Positions 20,430 to 31,289 of a DNA stretch of 55,000 nt are shown here, piece by piece. The notes beneath the pieces were generated by a model. It saw only the letters and a program-made list of their open reading frames with translations, made no database searches and was not told the DNA's origin. Location: the NCBI GenBank assembly GCA_963575745.1, contig CAUYUJ010014260.1, positions 749,287 to 804,286 of the forward strand, in the 5' to 3' direction. The translations under genes were made by a program, and so were the position numbers. Source of the stretch: Prorocentrum cordatum (lineage: Eukaryota; Sar; Dinophyceae; Prorocentrales; Prorocentraceae). Numbering within the stretch: the first letter of the stretch is position 1; every line of letters starts with the position of its first letter.

Positions 20430-21014
20430 CTTTCGGGCCCAGGAGGGCTCCAAGACGGGCCCAGAGAGCCCCAAGACACCCCCAGGACGGTCCAAGAGGG
20501 CACCGAGTCGCCGAACGATTGGTCTCCAAGAAGGCCCCAAAAAGGGCAACATCAGGAAGATTCCGTTGGTTCTTGAAGGACTTTGGCGTTCTCGCCTTTT
20601 CGGCTCCCCGACACTCGCAGACGGCCCTCGATGTCCCCAAGACCGCCCCGAGACGGTCCAAGAGGCGCCCAAGAACAAAACGGCCCAAGAGGGCCCCCCC
20701 GAGAAACCCCACTAGGCGCCCAAAACGGCCCAAGAGGGCCCCAAAAGGTGCCCCGACAAGGAAGCACGAATCGAAAATCCGAGCCCCCCGCCCCAAGAGG
20801 CCCCGAGGGGGCCCCACGAGGCTCCCAGGAGGTTCCAAGAGGCCCCCAAGAGGACCCCAAGAGGCCTCAAGAGGCCTCGAGAGGCCCCCGAACGGCCCCC
20901 AAGAGGCGTTCGAACTGCCTCCAAGAGGCCTCCGAGAAGCCTCCCACGAGATCCCAACGAACATCCGAAATGCTTCATCCCCACAACCCAGGCACGGTGG
21001 CGGGATAGGCCGAA
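20430..21014 (+). repeat. CCCAAGAGGC family, fullest copy
   Basis: Shows the core CTTTGGCGTTCTCGCC plus TTTTCGGC (20581-20604), a middle block ATCCGAGCCCCCCGCCCC near 20779, and the tail GGCACGGTGGCGGGATAGGC (20991-21010) within CCCAAGAGG units. Confidence 0.75.
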
Positions 21015-22083
21015 GACCATTAAACAAGGAAAGGGGAGGGAGAACGAAGGACGAGACATGAGGAATAATAGTACTATACAGACGAATGAGAAGTGTTAGC
21101 CAGCGTGGACCCCAAACATTGCTTCATTGCACTGTAAAGGTGAACGCTATGCGGTAGAGCTATGTGGCAAGCTGTGTCGTGCAAGCTATGAGAGGTGAGC
21201 GATGGAGATGGAACCTTCATAAGCAGTGAAAGCAATTTGGCGTAATCTAGGCGGTGTGATTTGGAGATGCAAGTTATGAGGTGCAAGCTGTGTGGCGTGA
21301 GCTGTCTTGCGTAACCCCGCGGCAGATTGGTCTTGGTCAGCGTGGTCATTCCCCCGATGTGGGTTCCGTCTTTCGGATGCCTCTGTGTCGCATGCCATTT
21401 AAAAATGTTTGCCCAGTCTGCCCAGGCGCCCACGCGCTATCAAGGTCCGGCCACTGTGGCTGATTTGCATACAATTCGTTCGTTTGTTATTCCATCATGT
21501 TTCTGCTCCTGCTGCTGCTGCTCAACGACCTCCTATTCCGTCCTCCTCATCTCCCCCTCCTCTTCCCCGGGTTTTCGTTGACCCTCACTGCCAAGCGCAC
21601 CTTCAAACTCCCGTGCCTCAGCGCACCTCCAGACCCCTCAGGACAAGCCCGCGCTCAAGGGGTGGCCAGCATGAGTGCGGCCTCCGCCCCCTCGGTGTGC
21701 CCAGCCCCTTAGCCCCTCTGGTGGCTGCCCAGCTCTCGCTGGGGCCAGGTCTCCCCCAACGGGCCACGTCGATACCCCCCCTCACACGGCGGCAGTGGCG
21801 GAGACGATGTGCCTGCTTCGCGATTTTGGGGAACTTTCCCTGGCCGTGGCAGGTGGGGCCTCTGGGAACTTTCCTGGCCTTGGTAGGGCCTCGCGGCCCA
21901 GGCGGCAGTGTCGCTTCTCAGGGGTGCCCTTGCCTTGTCGAGAGCCAGGAGAAGAATACTGCTTATCCAAAACGCCCTCCTCATCCCATCGCCCCCCTCG
22001 TCTCGTCCCTCCCCACTTCCCTGGACTGCTTCCTTTCTTCCCACCCAAGACCTCCAGAGCCCAGAATCATTTTGAACGTATTC
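21015..22083. other. Spacer, no gene called
   Basis: GTGCAAGCTGTGT-like short repeats occur at 21150-21310. The plus frame at 21409-22191 is open but Pro/Arg/Ser-rich, and no splice or domain evidence was found. Confidence 0.35.
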
Positions 22084-22246
22084 GCGATAACGCTCGTTAC
22101 TGGCCCCGTCCCCCCCCCGTCTCCCCCTCTGGTCTCGTCACGATTCCCGCTGGCGCCGTGCGGCCCCAAACGGCGCCGGCAAGAATCGTGACGTGACTGG
22201 CCCATCCTCCCCCCATGCACCCCCGTTGACAACGTCCGTTATCGCC
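22084..22246. mobile_element. Foldback element, 163 bp
   Basis: Outer arms GCGATAACG(C/G).CGTT (22084 and, inverted, 22246) and inner arms GTCACGATTC with GGCGCCGT (22137-22192) pair across a short GC-rich loop. No coding capacity. Confidence 0.65.
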
Positions 22247-22449
22247 AAGGGATAGAACACGTCCCTTGACACAGTGCGTGGGGCGCTCGACCTCTCGACC
22301 CGGCCGCTCCTGTGGGCTTCGCCTCTGAGCGTCGTGTTCTCCCGGTCCACCTGCCCAGGGCGGCAAAGGGGGGCCCGCACCGAGAAAAGCCGGCCCTCCT
22401 GACAGCTTGGCCCAGGACGACCGAGCTCTCGGCCCCCTCTGCACCCCCC

Positions 22450-22687
22450 CCCCTCCCTCCTCCTCCTCCTCCTCCTCCTCCTCCTCCTCCTCCTCCTCCT
22501 CCTCCTCCTCCTCCTCCTCCTCTCTCCCCTCCTCCTCCTCCTCCTCCTCCTCCTCCTCCTCCTCCTCTCCTCCTCCTCCCCCTCCTCCTCCTCCTCCTCC
22601 TCCCCCTCCTCCTCCCTCCTCCTCCTCCTCCTCCTCCTCCTCCTCCTCCTCCTCCTCCTCCTCCTCCTCCTCCTCCTCCTCCTCACC
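22450..22687 (+). repeat. (CCT)n array ending at an acceptor-like CAG
   Basis: About 235 bp of CCT/TCC units followed by ACCCCCCTTCCCCAG (AG at 22698-22699). Downstream frames (22700-22840) are GC-rich and only possibly exonic. Confidence 0.85.
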
Positions 22688-22841
22688 CCCCTTCCCCAGC
22701 GGAGCGGCCTCGCTCCGCCCAGGCCTCGGCTCGCCCGGCGAACACCGAGCCCCGGCGGACCGAGCCTCGGGCGCGCCTCGATCGAGCCTGTGTGCGTCCC
22801 CCGCTGCGTCCTCCCCCAGCCCAAGAGGAGGGGCAACGTTA

Positions 22842-23024
22842 CTCCAGATTTCGTAATAAAGGAAGGGGGGTCTAATTTTTTTGGGGGGGGTTCTCTTCCC
22901 GGCTATCTCGGAGGGCCTGGGGGGGTCTGGGGACGATGTTTTGGAGTGTTCTCCCACTGGGGAGGTCTGAAATGGCTTGTCTTGGAGGGTCCAGACCCCC
23001 TCCCTTTTATTACGAAGTCTGGAG
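22842..23024 (+). mobile_element. Intact MITE, 183 bp, TA target duplication
   Basis: Ends CTCCAGATTTCGTAATAAA and its inverted partner TTTATTACGAAGTCTGGAG (one mismatch within 19 bp), extended by G/C-rich sequence to about 30 bp. Flanked by TA on both sides (22840-22841, 23025-23026). TA flanks with a CTCC start suggest mobilisation by a Tc1/mariner-type transposase, which is not encoded here. A second copy is at 14297-14460. Confidence 0.85.
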
Positions 23025-23026
23025 TA

Positions 23027-23819
23027 CGGGGGGACCTGCTCAAAAGGGGGGACGCATCGACCTGGGATCGGTGACACGTCACCGATCGGTTTTCAATAGG
23101 CCCCCGACAGCGAATCCGGCCGTGCCCGGGGCGGGGTGCGCTATCGGTCCCCATGGGCGATCAGTGGGCGATTGCCGGTCGATGCGTTCCCTGGGAGCCC
23201 ATGCCCGGCTCCCTGGCGGCCGTGCGGGACGAACCGGGCACCCCTGGAGCGCCCTCGGCGAGGCGCAGCTGCTGGAGAGTATGCCCCGAGGCTAGAAAGC
23301 AGCCGGGCACCAGCGAAAGCGCCCGAAAGCCTCGAGCCTCGAGCCTTGTCGTCTCCACCTGAGCATATACCCCTGGGGGTGCTGAAGGCTAATGGCCTCC
23401 CTGGCACCCTGGGCCTCGTGCGGGGTGCCCTGGCTCTGGAGGCCGTGGGCGCTTCCCTGGAAATCCTGGGGGCACCCTGGGCCAGGGGCACACGGCCTCC
23501 CCGTCCACGAGACCAGCCGAGTGCCACGACCGCCCGCGCCATGCGTGTACTCCACGAACGCTCTCGACACCAATGCGAATTCAGCCTCGTTGACGCGGGC
23601 GCGACCCTAATGAGGGGAAAGCTTCCTACTGCAGGGGCGCAGTACTTGGCACTGCTGCTTAGCATTGCTTCGCAATGCCCGAGAAGCCGACGAACAAGAC
23701 CATGGACCAAGGAGCCCGAGGAGCCAAAGCAAGGAACAGGACCAGGGCACCCGAGGAACCCAAGCGAGGCACCAGATTCCGGCACCTGTGCGTCCTTCTT
23801 TCGCTCCGATTCCAGCAGC
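23027..23819. other. GC-rich spacer, no gene called
   Basis: Open frames on both strands (plus 23136 on, minus 23992 back) without recognised motifs. Confidence 0.35.
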
Positions 23820-23935
23820 ACCCCGAACGTTGCCCCTGGCAGGATGCCCCTGGCCGCGCGGCGGCGCGCCTCGGAGGCGCGCGCCGCCCTCCTCGCCGCG
23901 GACAGCCGCGCGGCGCCCTCGCCGGCCCTCCTGGC
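23820..23935 (-). CDS. Candidate Ala/Arg-rich exon
   Basis: After a good acceptor on the minus strand (CCTCCCCCCTTGCAG, AG at 23936-23937) the frame reads ARRAGEGAARLSAARRAARA then SEARRRAARGILPGATF. It would form a strongly basic amphipathic helix. A similar peptide follows a CGCTCGCAG acceptor near 35690 (minus: RRVALAAARRAEQQLPAV). The donor is unclear and no connected exons were found. Confidence 0.3.
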
Positions 23936-24016
23936 CTGCAAGGGGGGGAGGTCACGCGGGCGCGGAACCCGAACTGGGACGCAGGAGGACACACTGGTGT
24001 CACGGGCTGCTGCTCC

Positions 24017-24175
24017 TCACAAGTGTGACAACAAAAGTGTGATACAGCACACGCGTGACGGAAAACAAACATGTGATACACAAACACAAGTGTGACGAAA
24101 GCACAAGTGTCATGAACAACTTGTTTGATCACAGTTGGTATTCTATCACACTCGTTGTTTTATTACGCTTGTTCG
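24017..24175. repeat. AAGTGTGA repeats with inverted ends
   Basis: Several AAGTGTGA/ACACAAG units. The block near 24017-24050 is an imperfect complement of 24142-24175 (TATCACACTCGTTGTTTTAT). It lies just beyond the 3' end of the retrotransposon fragment. Confidence 0.5.
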
Positions 24176-24179
24176 TGCC

Positions 24180-25993
24180 ATGTGCGGCTGCTCCTCGGCA
24201 ACTGGCGCTGCGTTGGGGGCAGCGCCGCAGAACTCGCTGCCTCGGCTGCGCGCCGCGTCGCGCAGCTGCCAAAGGTGCCCGACTGAGTCGGGCGCCTCCC
24301 CCGGGCAACCTGCGGTCGCGCACGTCGCTCGGCCGTGCCCGTCGAAAGCCGAGGCGCACGCCCGACGTGGAACCCGCGGCCTGGGGGTCCCACGCGTTGC
24401 CCTCCTCAGCGAAGCCCTGCAAGTCAGTGGCTTGGAGGCCAGCGTACCGCTCTGCTCGTCCCGTGGTCTGCCACCGCACCGGAAGACTGCCGAACTGGGC
24501 CCGCACTGGGCAGCCCTGTGCGTCGATGCACACGATCGCCCAGCCGCACTGGCGCACCTCCTCGACATCATTGGCCCAGGCCGAGCCGTCCGTGTAGATG
24601 CACTCGCGCCATGGTCTGGAGGGGTCGCCCCACTCGAAGAACGTGCCGCCGCGAGGCATCGCAGGCAGCTCGTCGGCGCGCGGCAAGATAGGGAGACCGT
24701 AAGCTAGCGGCAACGAGTCCCAGTGGTCCGTATCCGCGTGCTTGATGACGCTGGCGCGCGTAGCCGCCAACTTCTCGGGGATGGCCTCCTTCTCCTCGTC
24801 GATGGTGCGCTCCAGGTCACAACAGGCGTACCATCGGTGGCCCAGCGTTTCAGGGCCTTGTCCACACGCCTGGCAGATGCACGTGGGCACCATGCCGTGG
24901 GCAAACTTCCTGGCCCGCGGCCACATGCCTCCTGCCCAGAGGCACTGCAACGCGCCCTGTGCCTTCGGCCCCTTCACCCCGCGCGGGCCCCGGAAGCACG
25001 CGTCGATGGCCTGCGGCCGGAGCAGCTCACCATTCGCCTCTGGCAAGCTCTGGGACAGCTACCTGTACTGCCAGCTTTGGATGCTCCCGCGGATGGCGCC
25101 CTGGATGTCTCCCGGAGCCGTGTCTATCAAGGAGACAGCGCAACCTGGGTCGTCGACCAGGACATGGGCAGCCTGCATCGTCCAGTTGACCCGACGGAGG
25201 GAGAGGCACACCGCAGCCATGGGCCCTCGCACGCGCGCCCAGGATGGGTCCTTCTGCAGCTCGGCGTGGGCGCGGCTCCAAGCGTGCTGCATATCCGACG
25301 GGCTGGCCCGACCCTCCCACCACCAGCCGGCACATCGACCCACAAGCTCGGTGGCGATGGCGAGCAACGGGGCGTCGTACCCGGCGGCGAAGACTGCGCC
25401 ATGAGCGTGCCCGTTAGGCTGGAGCACGGGCGATGCCCTGCCAGCACTCCCGCCGACGCGCGGAGCTCCTTCAGCCCGCCCTCGACGACGCCGCCGACGC
25501 CAGCGCCACGCCCCACGGCCCGAGCGGGCCCCGCGGTCTGGAGCCGCGCCGCGCGCCGCCCGGCCGCCCGGCGCAGGCACGGCGGGCCGCCGCCTCTGCG
25601 CGCCTGGAGGGCCCGCAGTCGCCCACCGCCCCCCGCGCGCTGGGGGGGGCGGGCCCCGAGCGCCTCGTGGCCCGGGCGCCGCGCCCACGCCCTCCCGGGG
25701 ATGCGCAGTGCCCGCGCCGCTCCCCGAGAGATCTGCGCGGCCCTCTGGTCGGCGGCCACGGGGCCCGACTCGGGCAGCCGCACGCGGAGGTGGAGGGGCG
25801 TCCGGTCCTGGAGGGCCCCCTCCGTGGTCTGGGCCGGGGCGCGGCCGCCCGGGCCGGGCTGCCCCGTCCACTGCAGCGTCACGTCGTCAGCCAGCGACCG
25901 CAAGATGCTGGAGGCATCCTGTGGAGCCGCTCTGCGCAGCGCCCGGGTGATGAGGACGCTGAGGGCCGTGGTGGCGTGCGAGCAGCCCGCGAT
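24180..25993 (-). pseudogene. Non-LTR retrotransposon fragment: RT end, zinc knuckle, RNase H
   Basis: Three minus frames join in order. 25993-about 25440: IAGCSHATTALSVLITRA, then LADDVTLQW; the Asp pair (about 25883-25891) is the RT catalytic motif and the GCSHAT block lies about 35 residues before it. About 25440-25059: LLAIATELVGRCAGWWWEG and VCLSLRRVNW. 25046-24180: a C-x2-C-x8-H-x4-C knuckle (24822-24875), then YTDGSAWAND with the first RNase H Asp at 24588-24590 and GRAERYAGLQ with the Glu near 24452. Two frame breaks, a lost 5' end (the coding signal stops near a TG repeat at 26036) and no intact third RNase H acidic residue show that it is dead. RT plus RNase H fits a LINE; clade not determined. 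Confidence 0.85.
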
Positions 25994-26034
25994 GGAAGCT
26001 GACGACCTCGTGGGACTCGCTGCGTGTGAGTGTG

Positions 26035-26035
<1 letters not shown>

Positions 26036-26066
<31 letters not shown>

Positions 26067-26096
26067 CTCTGTGTGTGCTGTGTGTGTGTGCTGTGC
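26036..26096. repeat. (TG)n microsatellite
   Basis: GTGTGTGT tract; the retrotransposon coding signal is lost beside it. Confidence 0.9.
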
Positions 26097-26136
26097 CTTG
26101 CGTGTCGGGGACATTAGTTCCATCGTTTAGGTTCTT

Positions 26137-26599
26137 GTGAGGCCATCTGCCTCGATCCTCCTCTTCCTCCTCCTGCGGCCTCGGCCTGCACGCCCTCGAG
26201 GGGCAGCTCGTCCGCGAACCCGGCGGTGGCTGCGCCCCCGCAGGAGGAGAGGCTGGCGATGGAGACTGGCGCGGCCAGGAGGCCTCCGAGGGGCGCGCCG
26301 GGGAGGGGCCGGGGGAGGGGGCGCGAGGACGGGAGTGGACGGGTGGAGCTGTCAATGGATGGACCTAGGCCTCCTCGCGTGATGAAACAGTTACGAAAAG
26401 CACGACGGGACATTTGCTGCCATTTTCTACCTCTGGAGGCCCTCGGCGGGCCCCGGGACCTTGAAAAAACGACTCAGGATGAACCGCCGGTCCCGGTGAA
26501 TGCCTCCAGATCTACCCCCCCGTGCTTTCAAAGACACCAAAGATGCCACCTCAGCTGGCCTCTAATACACCGAAGAGATATCATAACTGACCAAATTGG
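26137..26599. other. Spacer, no gene called
   Basis: GC-rich. A minus frame (26413-26114) is open but has no RT-like motif. Confidence 0.35.
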
Positions 26600-27190
26600 T
26601 TTTCAGACCGCCCACTTGGCCTCAATGACGCCCCAACAGGGCCCAACGCGGACACCAACAGCGGCCCCGAGGAACAAAACTCGTCCTCATCCTTGTAGAA
26701 AGCGTGAACTTTCAGCGCACTCGCCTTCTGCGTCTTGAGAACGTCTAAGACTGCCCAAGGGGTTCCCAAGATCGTCCTAAGTTCGCACTAAAACGGCCCA
26801 CGAAGACGCCAAGACAGCCCCAGGGCCTCACAAGAGACCCCCTAGAGGCCCAAACCAGCCCCAGGGCCTCCCAAGACGCCCAAGAAAACCCCAAGAAAAG
26901 CCCAAGAAGGGGAATCCGAATTGACATGTCGAGCCCCCCCCCCCCAAAGTGGCCCCGAGAGCCCGCCGGCAGCCTCTCTAGCCGCCTCATGCGAGGCCCC
27001 AAGAGCCCCTGAAGAGGAAGGACCAACAGGACCCAAATGCGTCGACGCACGCTCCAAGAGGCTGCTGAGAGGCATAAGAAGAGACTCCAACATGCCAACA
27101 TGCCTCCAGGAAGTGCTTCAGATGCTCCACTAAAATACCACAAGCATCCACGAACCTTCCGTCCCGCAGCCCGCAGGCGGTGGCGAGACG
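26600..27190 (+). repeat. CCCAAGAGGC family copy
   Basis: Degenerate core near 26706-26733 (CGCACTCGCCTTCTGCG), middle block GACATGTCGAGCCCCCC near 26922, and a CGCAGGCGGTGGCGAGACGC tail near 27172. Confidence 0.6.
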
Positions 27191-27749
27191 CACCCCAAAC
27201 GCCTGCTGAATTGTAACACGATTGTACCGTTACGTTCGCCGCTTGCCTTTTCAGGCTGCAGCCCCACACCACGGCCCACAAAAGGTTGCACGCTGGCTCA
27301 AGCCGGACCGTCGCGCCGTGTCGCCCCCCTCCTCGTATTCACTCTGCGCGTCTTCCTCCTCGTCGTCGTGTCCTTCCCCCTTTGCACCCCGCATCCCTTC
27401 TTCCTCCGTCTCCTGCTTTGCCGTGTCCTTCGACCGGAAGGGGTGCGCTCTCGACCCGCGAATCAAAAAGCTGTCTAGCCGTGCCCTACGCGTGCTCCTC
27501 GTCTTCCGCGTCTCCTCCTTCGTCGCCTCCTCCTCCTCCTCCTCGCCCTCCTCCTCCTCCTCCTCCTTCGTCGCCTCCTCCTCCTCCTCCTCGCCCTCTT
27601 GCGATCACTGCGTGCAAATCCACCCATGTTTCAATGCTCTTCGACGTGGTCCGGCAGGCCCGCGGGCCAGCGACCCTGGCAGGCCCGTGAACGCACCTAC
27701 GGCAAGTTCGTGTCGTGACGACCCCGGCGTTGGGTTTTGACACCGCGTG
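27191..27749. repeat. Spacer with TCC/GTCGCC repeats and a 42-bp dispersed block
   Basis: A duplicated TTCGTCGCCTCCTCC unit lies at about 27516-27600. 27429-27470 is the near-exact complement of 38905-38948. Confidence 0.65.
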
Positions 27750-27845
27750 GATCGTTCAACCTTGAACGATCGGCGGCTTTTCGATCGCCCGATCGTTCCA
27801 TATAGGCCGATTCTGGGCCACTGGCGGCGTTCAACCTTGAACGCC
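27750..27845. repeat. Twin hairpins with the same GTTCAACCTTGAAC centre
   Basis: GATCGTTCAA-CC-TTGAACGATC at 27750-27771 and GGCGTTCAA-CC-TTGAACGCC at 27826-27845. Arms are perfect, 10 and 9 bp, each around a CC loop. Confidence 0.85.
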
Positions 27846-27924
27846 CGCGGCGGGGTCGCCGATGGTCGACACGACGCAAACCTACCGTACCAGAAGCGTA
27901 GAATCACATCGGCCCATGCTCTCT

Positions 27925-28190
27925 CCTCCGCGCTGCCAGAGCTTCACGCCACCGCCCTGCATCGCGTCCACATCCATTTTCACACGGTGCGGCATGGTGT
28001 GCGCTTCCTCTCCTTCCTCCGCGCTGCCAGAGTTTCACGCCACCGCCCTGCATCGCGTACACATCCATTTCACACGGTGCGGCATGGTGTGCGCTTCCCT
28101 TCTTTCCTCCGCCTTGCCAGAGTTAGACGCCACCGCCCTGCATCGCGTTCACATCGATTTCATAAGGTGCGACATGATGTGCGCTTCAAC
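27925..28190 (+). repeat. Three tandem copies of an ~87-bp unit
   Basis: Each copy holds GCCACCGCCCTGCATCGCGT then CACATC(C/G)AT and GGTGCG(G/A)CATG(G/A)TGTGCGC. Divergence rises in the third copy. The unit length is a multiple of three, so a frame stays open, but I see no reason to call it a protein. Confidence 0.85.
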
Positions 28191-28199
28191 TTCCCTTGC

Positions 28200-30033
28200 C
28201 GAGCGATGAGAGCGAAAATGCTGTCGCGCCCAGGAGAAGCGCTCCGAGGTAGCCTCATACCACGTGGGCCCGAACATCCGAGGGGCTCTCAAGATCTCGC
28301 CATAAAACCTTCCTCTGTGCCGTCCATTCACACCGTCCTGCTCCACTTCTTCCGATGGCGTGTTCGCTGTTCCCTGGTGATGTGCTCCTGCTACGCCGCA
28401 AGACACGCCCAACAGTCCAGAAGAGGTGGCCTCCGAGATGCCCCGAGAAAGCCCCCAGAGGTTTCCCAAGAGGCCCCCGAAAACCTCACCCGTGGACTTC
28501 TGCCCACTTCTGGGGGTCGGCGGAAGGGCGTAAGCCTCGTGAATACTTAGACATAGTCTCGCGTACAACCGCGAGCGCGACGGCGAGCACACACGACCGA
28601 TCATAGCAATGCAGGCGAACACGCAGAGGCGAAACACCACGAACGACGACCGACGAAAAACCGCACGACTGAAATCATGCCCTTTGAGGTGAAGCAAATC
28701 AGAAATTCAACGGCACGACCACCGACGAAATCTACCAAAGAATGGACAAACACGCAAGCGCGTGCGCATAACCGTCCAGTACAAGAAGCAAGCGCACTCG
28801 TCCAGGCATGGCAAGTGCACAAACTCATAAAACAAGTACAGGCAGGCGTGGCTCGACTGTGCCGTCGAGGATGCATGGTGGAGCAACATACTTACACACT
28901 CGCTACAAGCAATACGCTGGCCATGGGGGCTCAAATTGTGACAGCCCCTCTCCGTCGTGCTATCCCCATCCTCATCCATGCTACGGTCCTCTTCCTGCAT
29001 CCACTGCAAGCGTGGCATCGGGCATGGTCGGCGCCTCCCTCTCGATCGTGGTCTGTGCCGCGTCCACGTCCACTGGTTGTCGACCCCCCTCCGCGGGCTG
29101 CCGATAGAAGCTCGAGGGCCTCCGCTTCGTCGCGTGCAAGCCTCCGGCAGAAGGTCAAAATCGCTGTTTTGGGGCCCCAACCACCCCTTCCATCGTTCCC
29201 TCGTCCCCCGCCCAACCTTCTCTTTGGAGCAGGATGAGGCCCCCCCCCCCAAAGGGTGACGAGGCGGAACCCTCCGCCACCGCCAGGGAACCTGCTTTCC
29301 CAACTGACGGGAACGGGTCTCCAAAGCGCGCCTTCGAACCTTGCCGACTCAGGGTGGAGGCGCAGTTCATCCTCCTGCTTCCGCCTTCGCCTGATCCTCC
29401 TCTTGCTGTGGTCGAGCACATTCCTTCCACATCACCGTTCAGATTTCCAGGGCGGGTTTGCCTGTGGACACTTTCAAGTCGCAACGCTGGCGGTCTCTCA
29501 GCGCGGTTGGAGCGGCAAACCTAGGACGCGGAAACGCGAACTGAGCACGGGAGGCGCAAGCAGCGAATATTGCGGCGGCTGGGCGGAGCGACCGCGGACC
29601 GCTCGCTCAGACCATGTAAAAAGGCAATGCTGGCGGCACCAGGCTCCCGAGGGAGTCGTGCGAAGGGTGGGCCATTCGGGACTGACCAGAATCGGCGGCT
29701 GCGCAGTGCGGTCTCGCCAGGGGCGCAAGGGCGTGCGCTCGACCTAGCAAGCCTCAAGGGAGATCAGGTGGCATCAAAGGTGCAGAAGGCACGCTGTGCT
29801 CCGGCCATGTCGAACGCGGTCGGGCAAGGCCAGGCGCAGGGGAGTGCAAACGACTGCCAGGCTGACGATGAGCTTACGTTAACGCGGTGTCCTGCCACGG
29901 GCGAGCGTGCCACTCCGCCTGCCTCAGGGGTGCCCCGAGGTGCCGGTGCTGCGCAGCGCCAGGATGTCGTGGGGCAGCCCGCGGCGAGCCCCCAACATGG
30001 CGGGCTGGCGCGAAGTGAGGGGGGGAAAAGAGA
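28200..30033. other. Spacer with a short CCCAAGAGGC block at 28420-28490
   Basis: Two long frames exist (plus 28677-29237, plus 29570-30160) plus a minus one (29419-28931). All lack recognisable domains and none has clear splice support. Confidence 0.35.
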
Positions 30034-30184
30034 GGGGGCCACATGCGAAGCCTACCCCTGCCCCCCACGACTTCTGAGGGGGAGGTTTGGGGTTCACTTC
30101 GCTCGGGAGCTCCCAGACGAAGTGAACCCCACCCTCCCCCTCAGAAGTCGTGGGGGGTAGGGGTAGGGTTCGCATGTGGCCCCC
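30034..30184. mobile_element. Near-perfect 151-bp palindrome (foldback element)
   Basis: Left arm 30034-30101 and right arm 30118-30184 (68 and 67 bp) differ at only a few positions. Both begin GGGGGCCACATGCGAA reading inward and end at GTTCACTTCG. The 16-bp centre itself contains GGGAGCTCCC. Confidence 0.9.
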
Positions 30185-30679
30185 TAGCAGAGAGGCGGGC
30201 GGAGGCGACGGGGCGAGGAGGGAGCCGGCGCCGCGTGCGGCTGCAGCGCAACGGCCGCGACGAGGCGGCGGACCGCGGGAGGACACGCGCAGGGCGAACA
30301 ACGGGGGGCGCACTTCGACCGCGGAGCTCGCTTCCAAGATCCGGCGAGCGGTCGGAGGGCGAAACAGACGGGGCCTACTGAACCCTGCCGAGGGAGGACC
30401 CGTGCAATGTGGGGGTATGACTAGTCCAAAAGGAGCCGTGGACTCCTAAACAATCTGACAGGCGTACGGCAGCCGAAAATACATTGTCAATGAATCATGG
30501 TTCTGCTCGAGTCCACTTCCGCGCATGTCTAGCACTCCGCCCAAGAAGTGGATTGGAGCAAACTCATCTAAGTCAGGTGCATTGCCGATCACGGAAAGAG
30601 CGAGGTACGAGTGAGGACGTCCAGGAGGGCGAAACCCTCTACAGAGCAGGGGGGTGGGGCGCGCAACCAGGCGTTAAAA
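30185..30679. other. Spacer, no gene called
   Basis: Nothing recognised. Confidence 0.4.
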
Positions 30680-31110
30680 TGACGCCTCCAAGAGGCTTCC
30701 CAGGATGGCCCAAAGAAGCAACATGCATTGTTGGTTTCATATGTGTTCGAAGGTCTCTATTCCTGTTTTTGGACCAAGGGCGGCCCAAGACGGCTCCAGA
30801 GGCTCCCAAGATCGTCCCCAGACGGCCCCAGCGGCCCAGAAACGGGCCCTGAGACTGCCCGCGAAGGCCGGAATTACTCTCTAGCTTCGCCGCTGCTTCG
30901 CTCTTAGGGAAGCTCTACGTGTCAATCATCAGCAGCACTGGTCTGAAGTATCTAGATGCCTGAGATCGGTCTGCTACCAGAGCTGATATCCCCAAGAAAG
31001 CCCCCGAGGGCCATCGCAGGCCACTGCGAGGGCCACGGAGGGCCCGGAGAGGGCCCGAAGACGGCCCGGGGCTCCTCAAGATGGCCCAAGAAGCTCCCGA
31101 GACGGCGAAT
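30680..31110 (+). repeat. CCCAAGAGGC family, partial copy
   Basis: CGGCCCAAGACGGC-type units on both sides of a TTCCTGTTTTTGGACC region that replaces the core. Confidence 0.55.
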
Positions 31111-31289
31111 GAAGTAAAGAAAACCAGCAACTTCTCTTAAACATCGGAAGAGTTCAAATAGTTCTGGTGGTCGCAGCTCAGGCAGCAGACCGATCGCAGG
31201 CGTCGAGATACTTTAGACTATCGCTCCTGATGAATTCGTTCTTCCCAACTCTAGATGCTTTAGAATAGCGCGTCTACGAGCCTCTCCAC

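Noticed and set aside
27747-28550. 267-residue plus frame
   Set aside because: Open mainly because the 87-bp tandem unit is a multiple of three; no domain.
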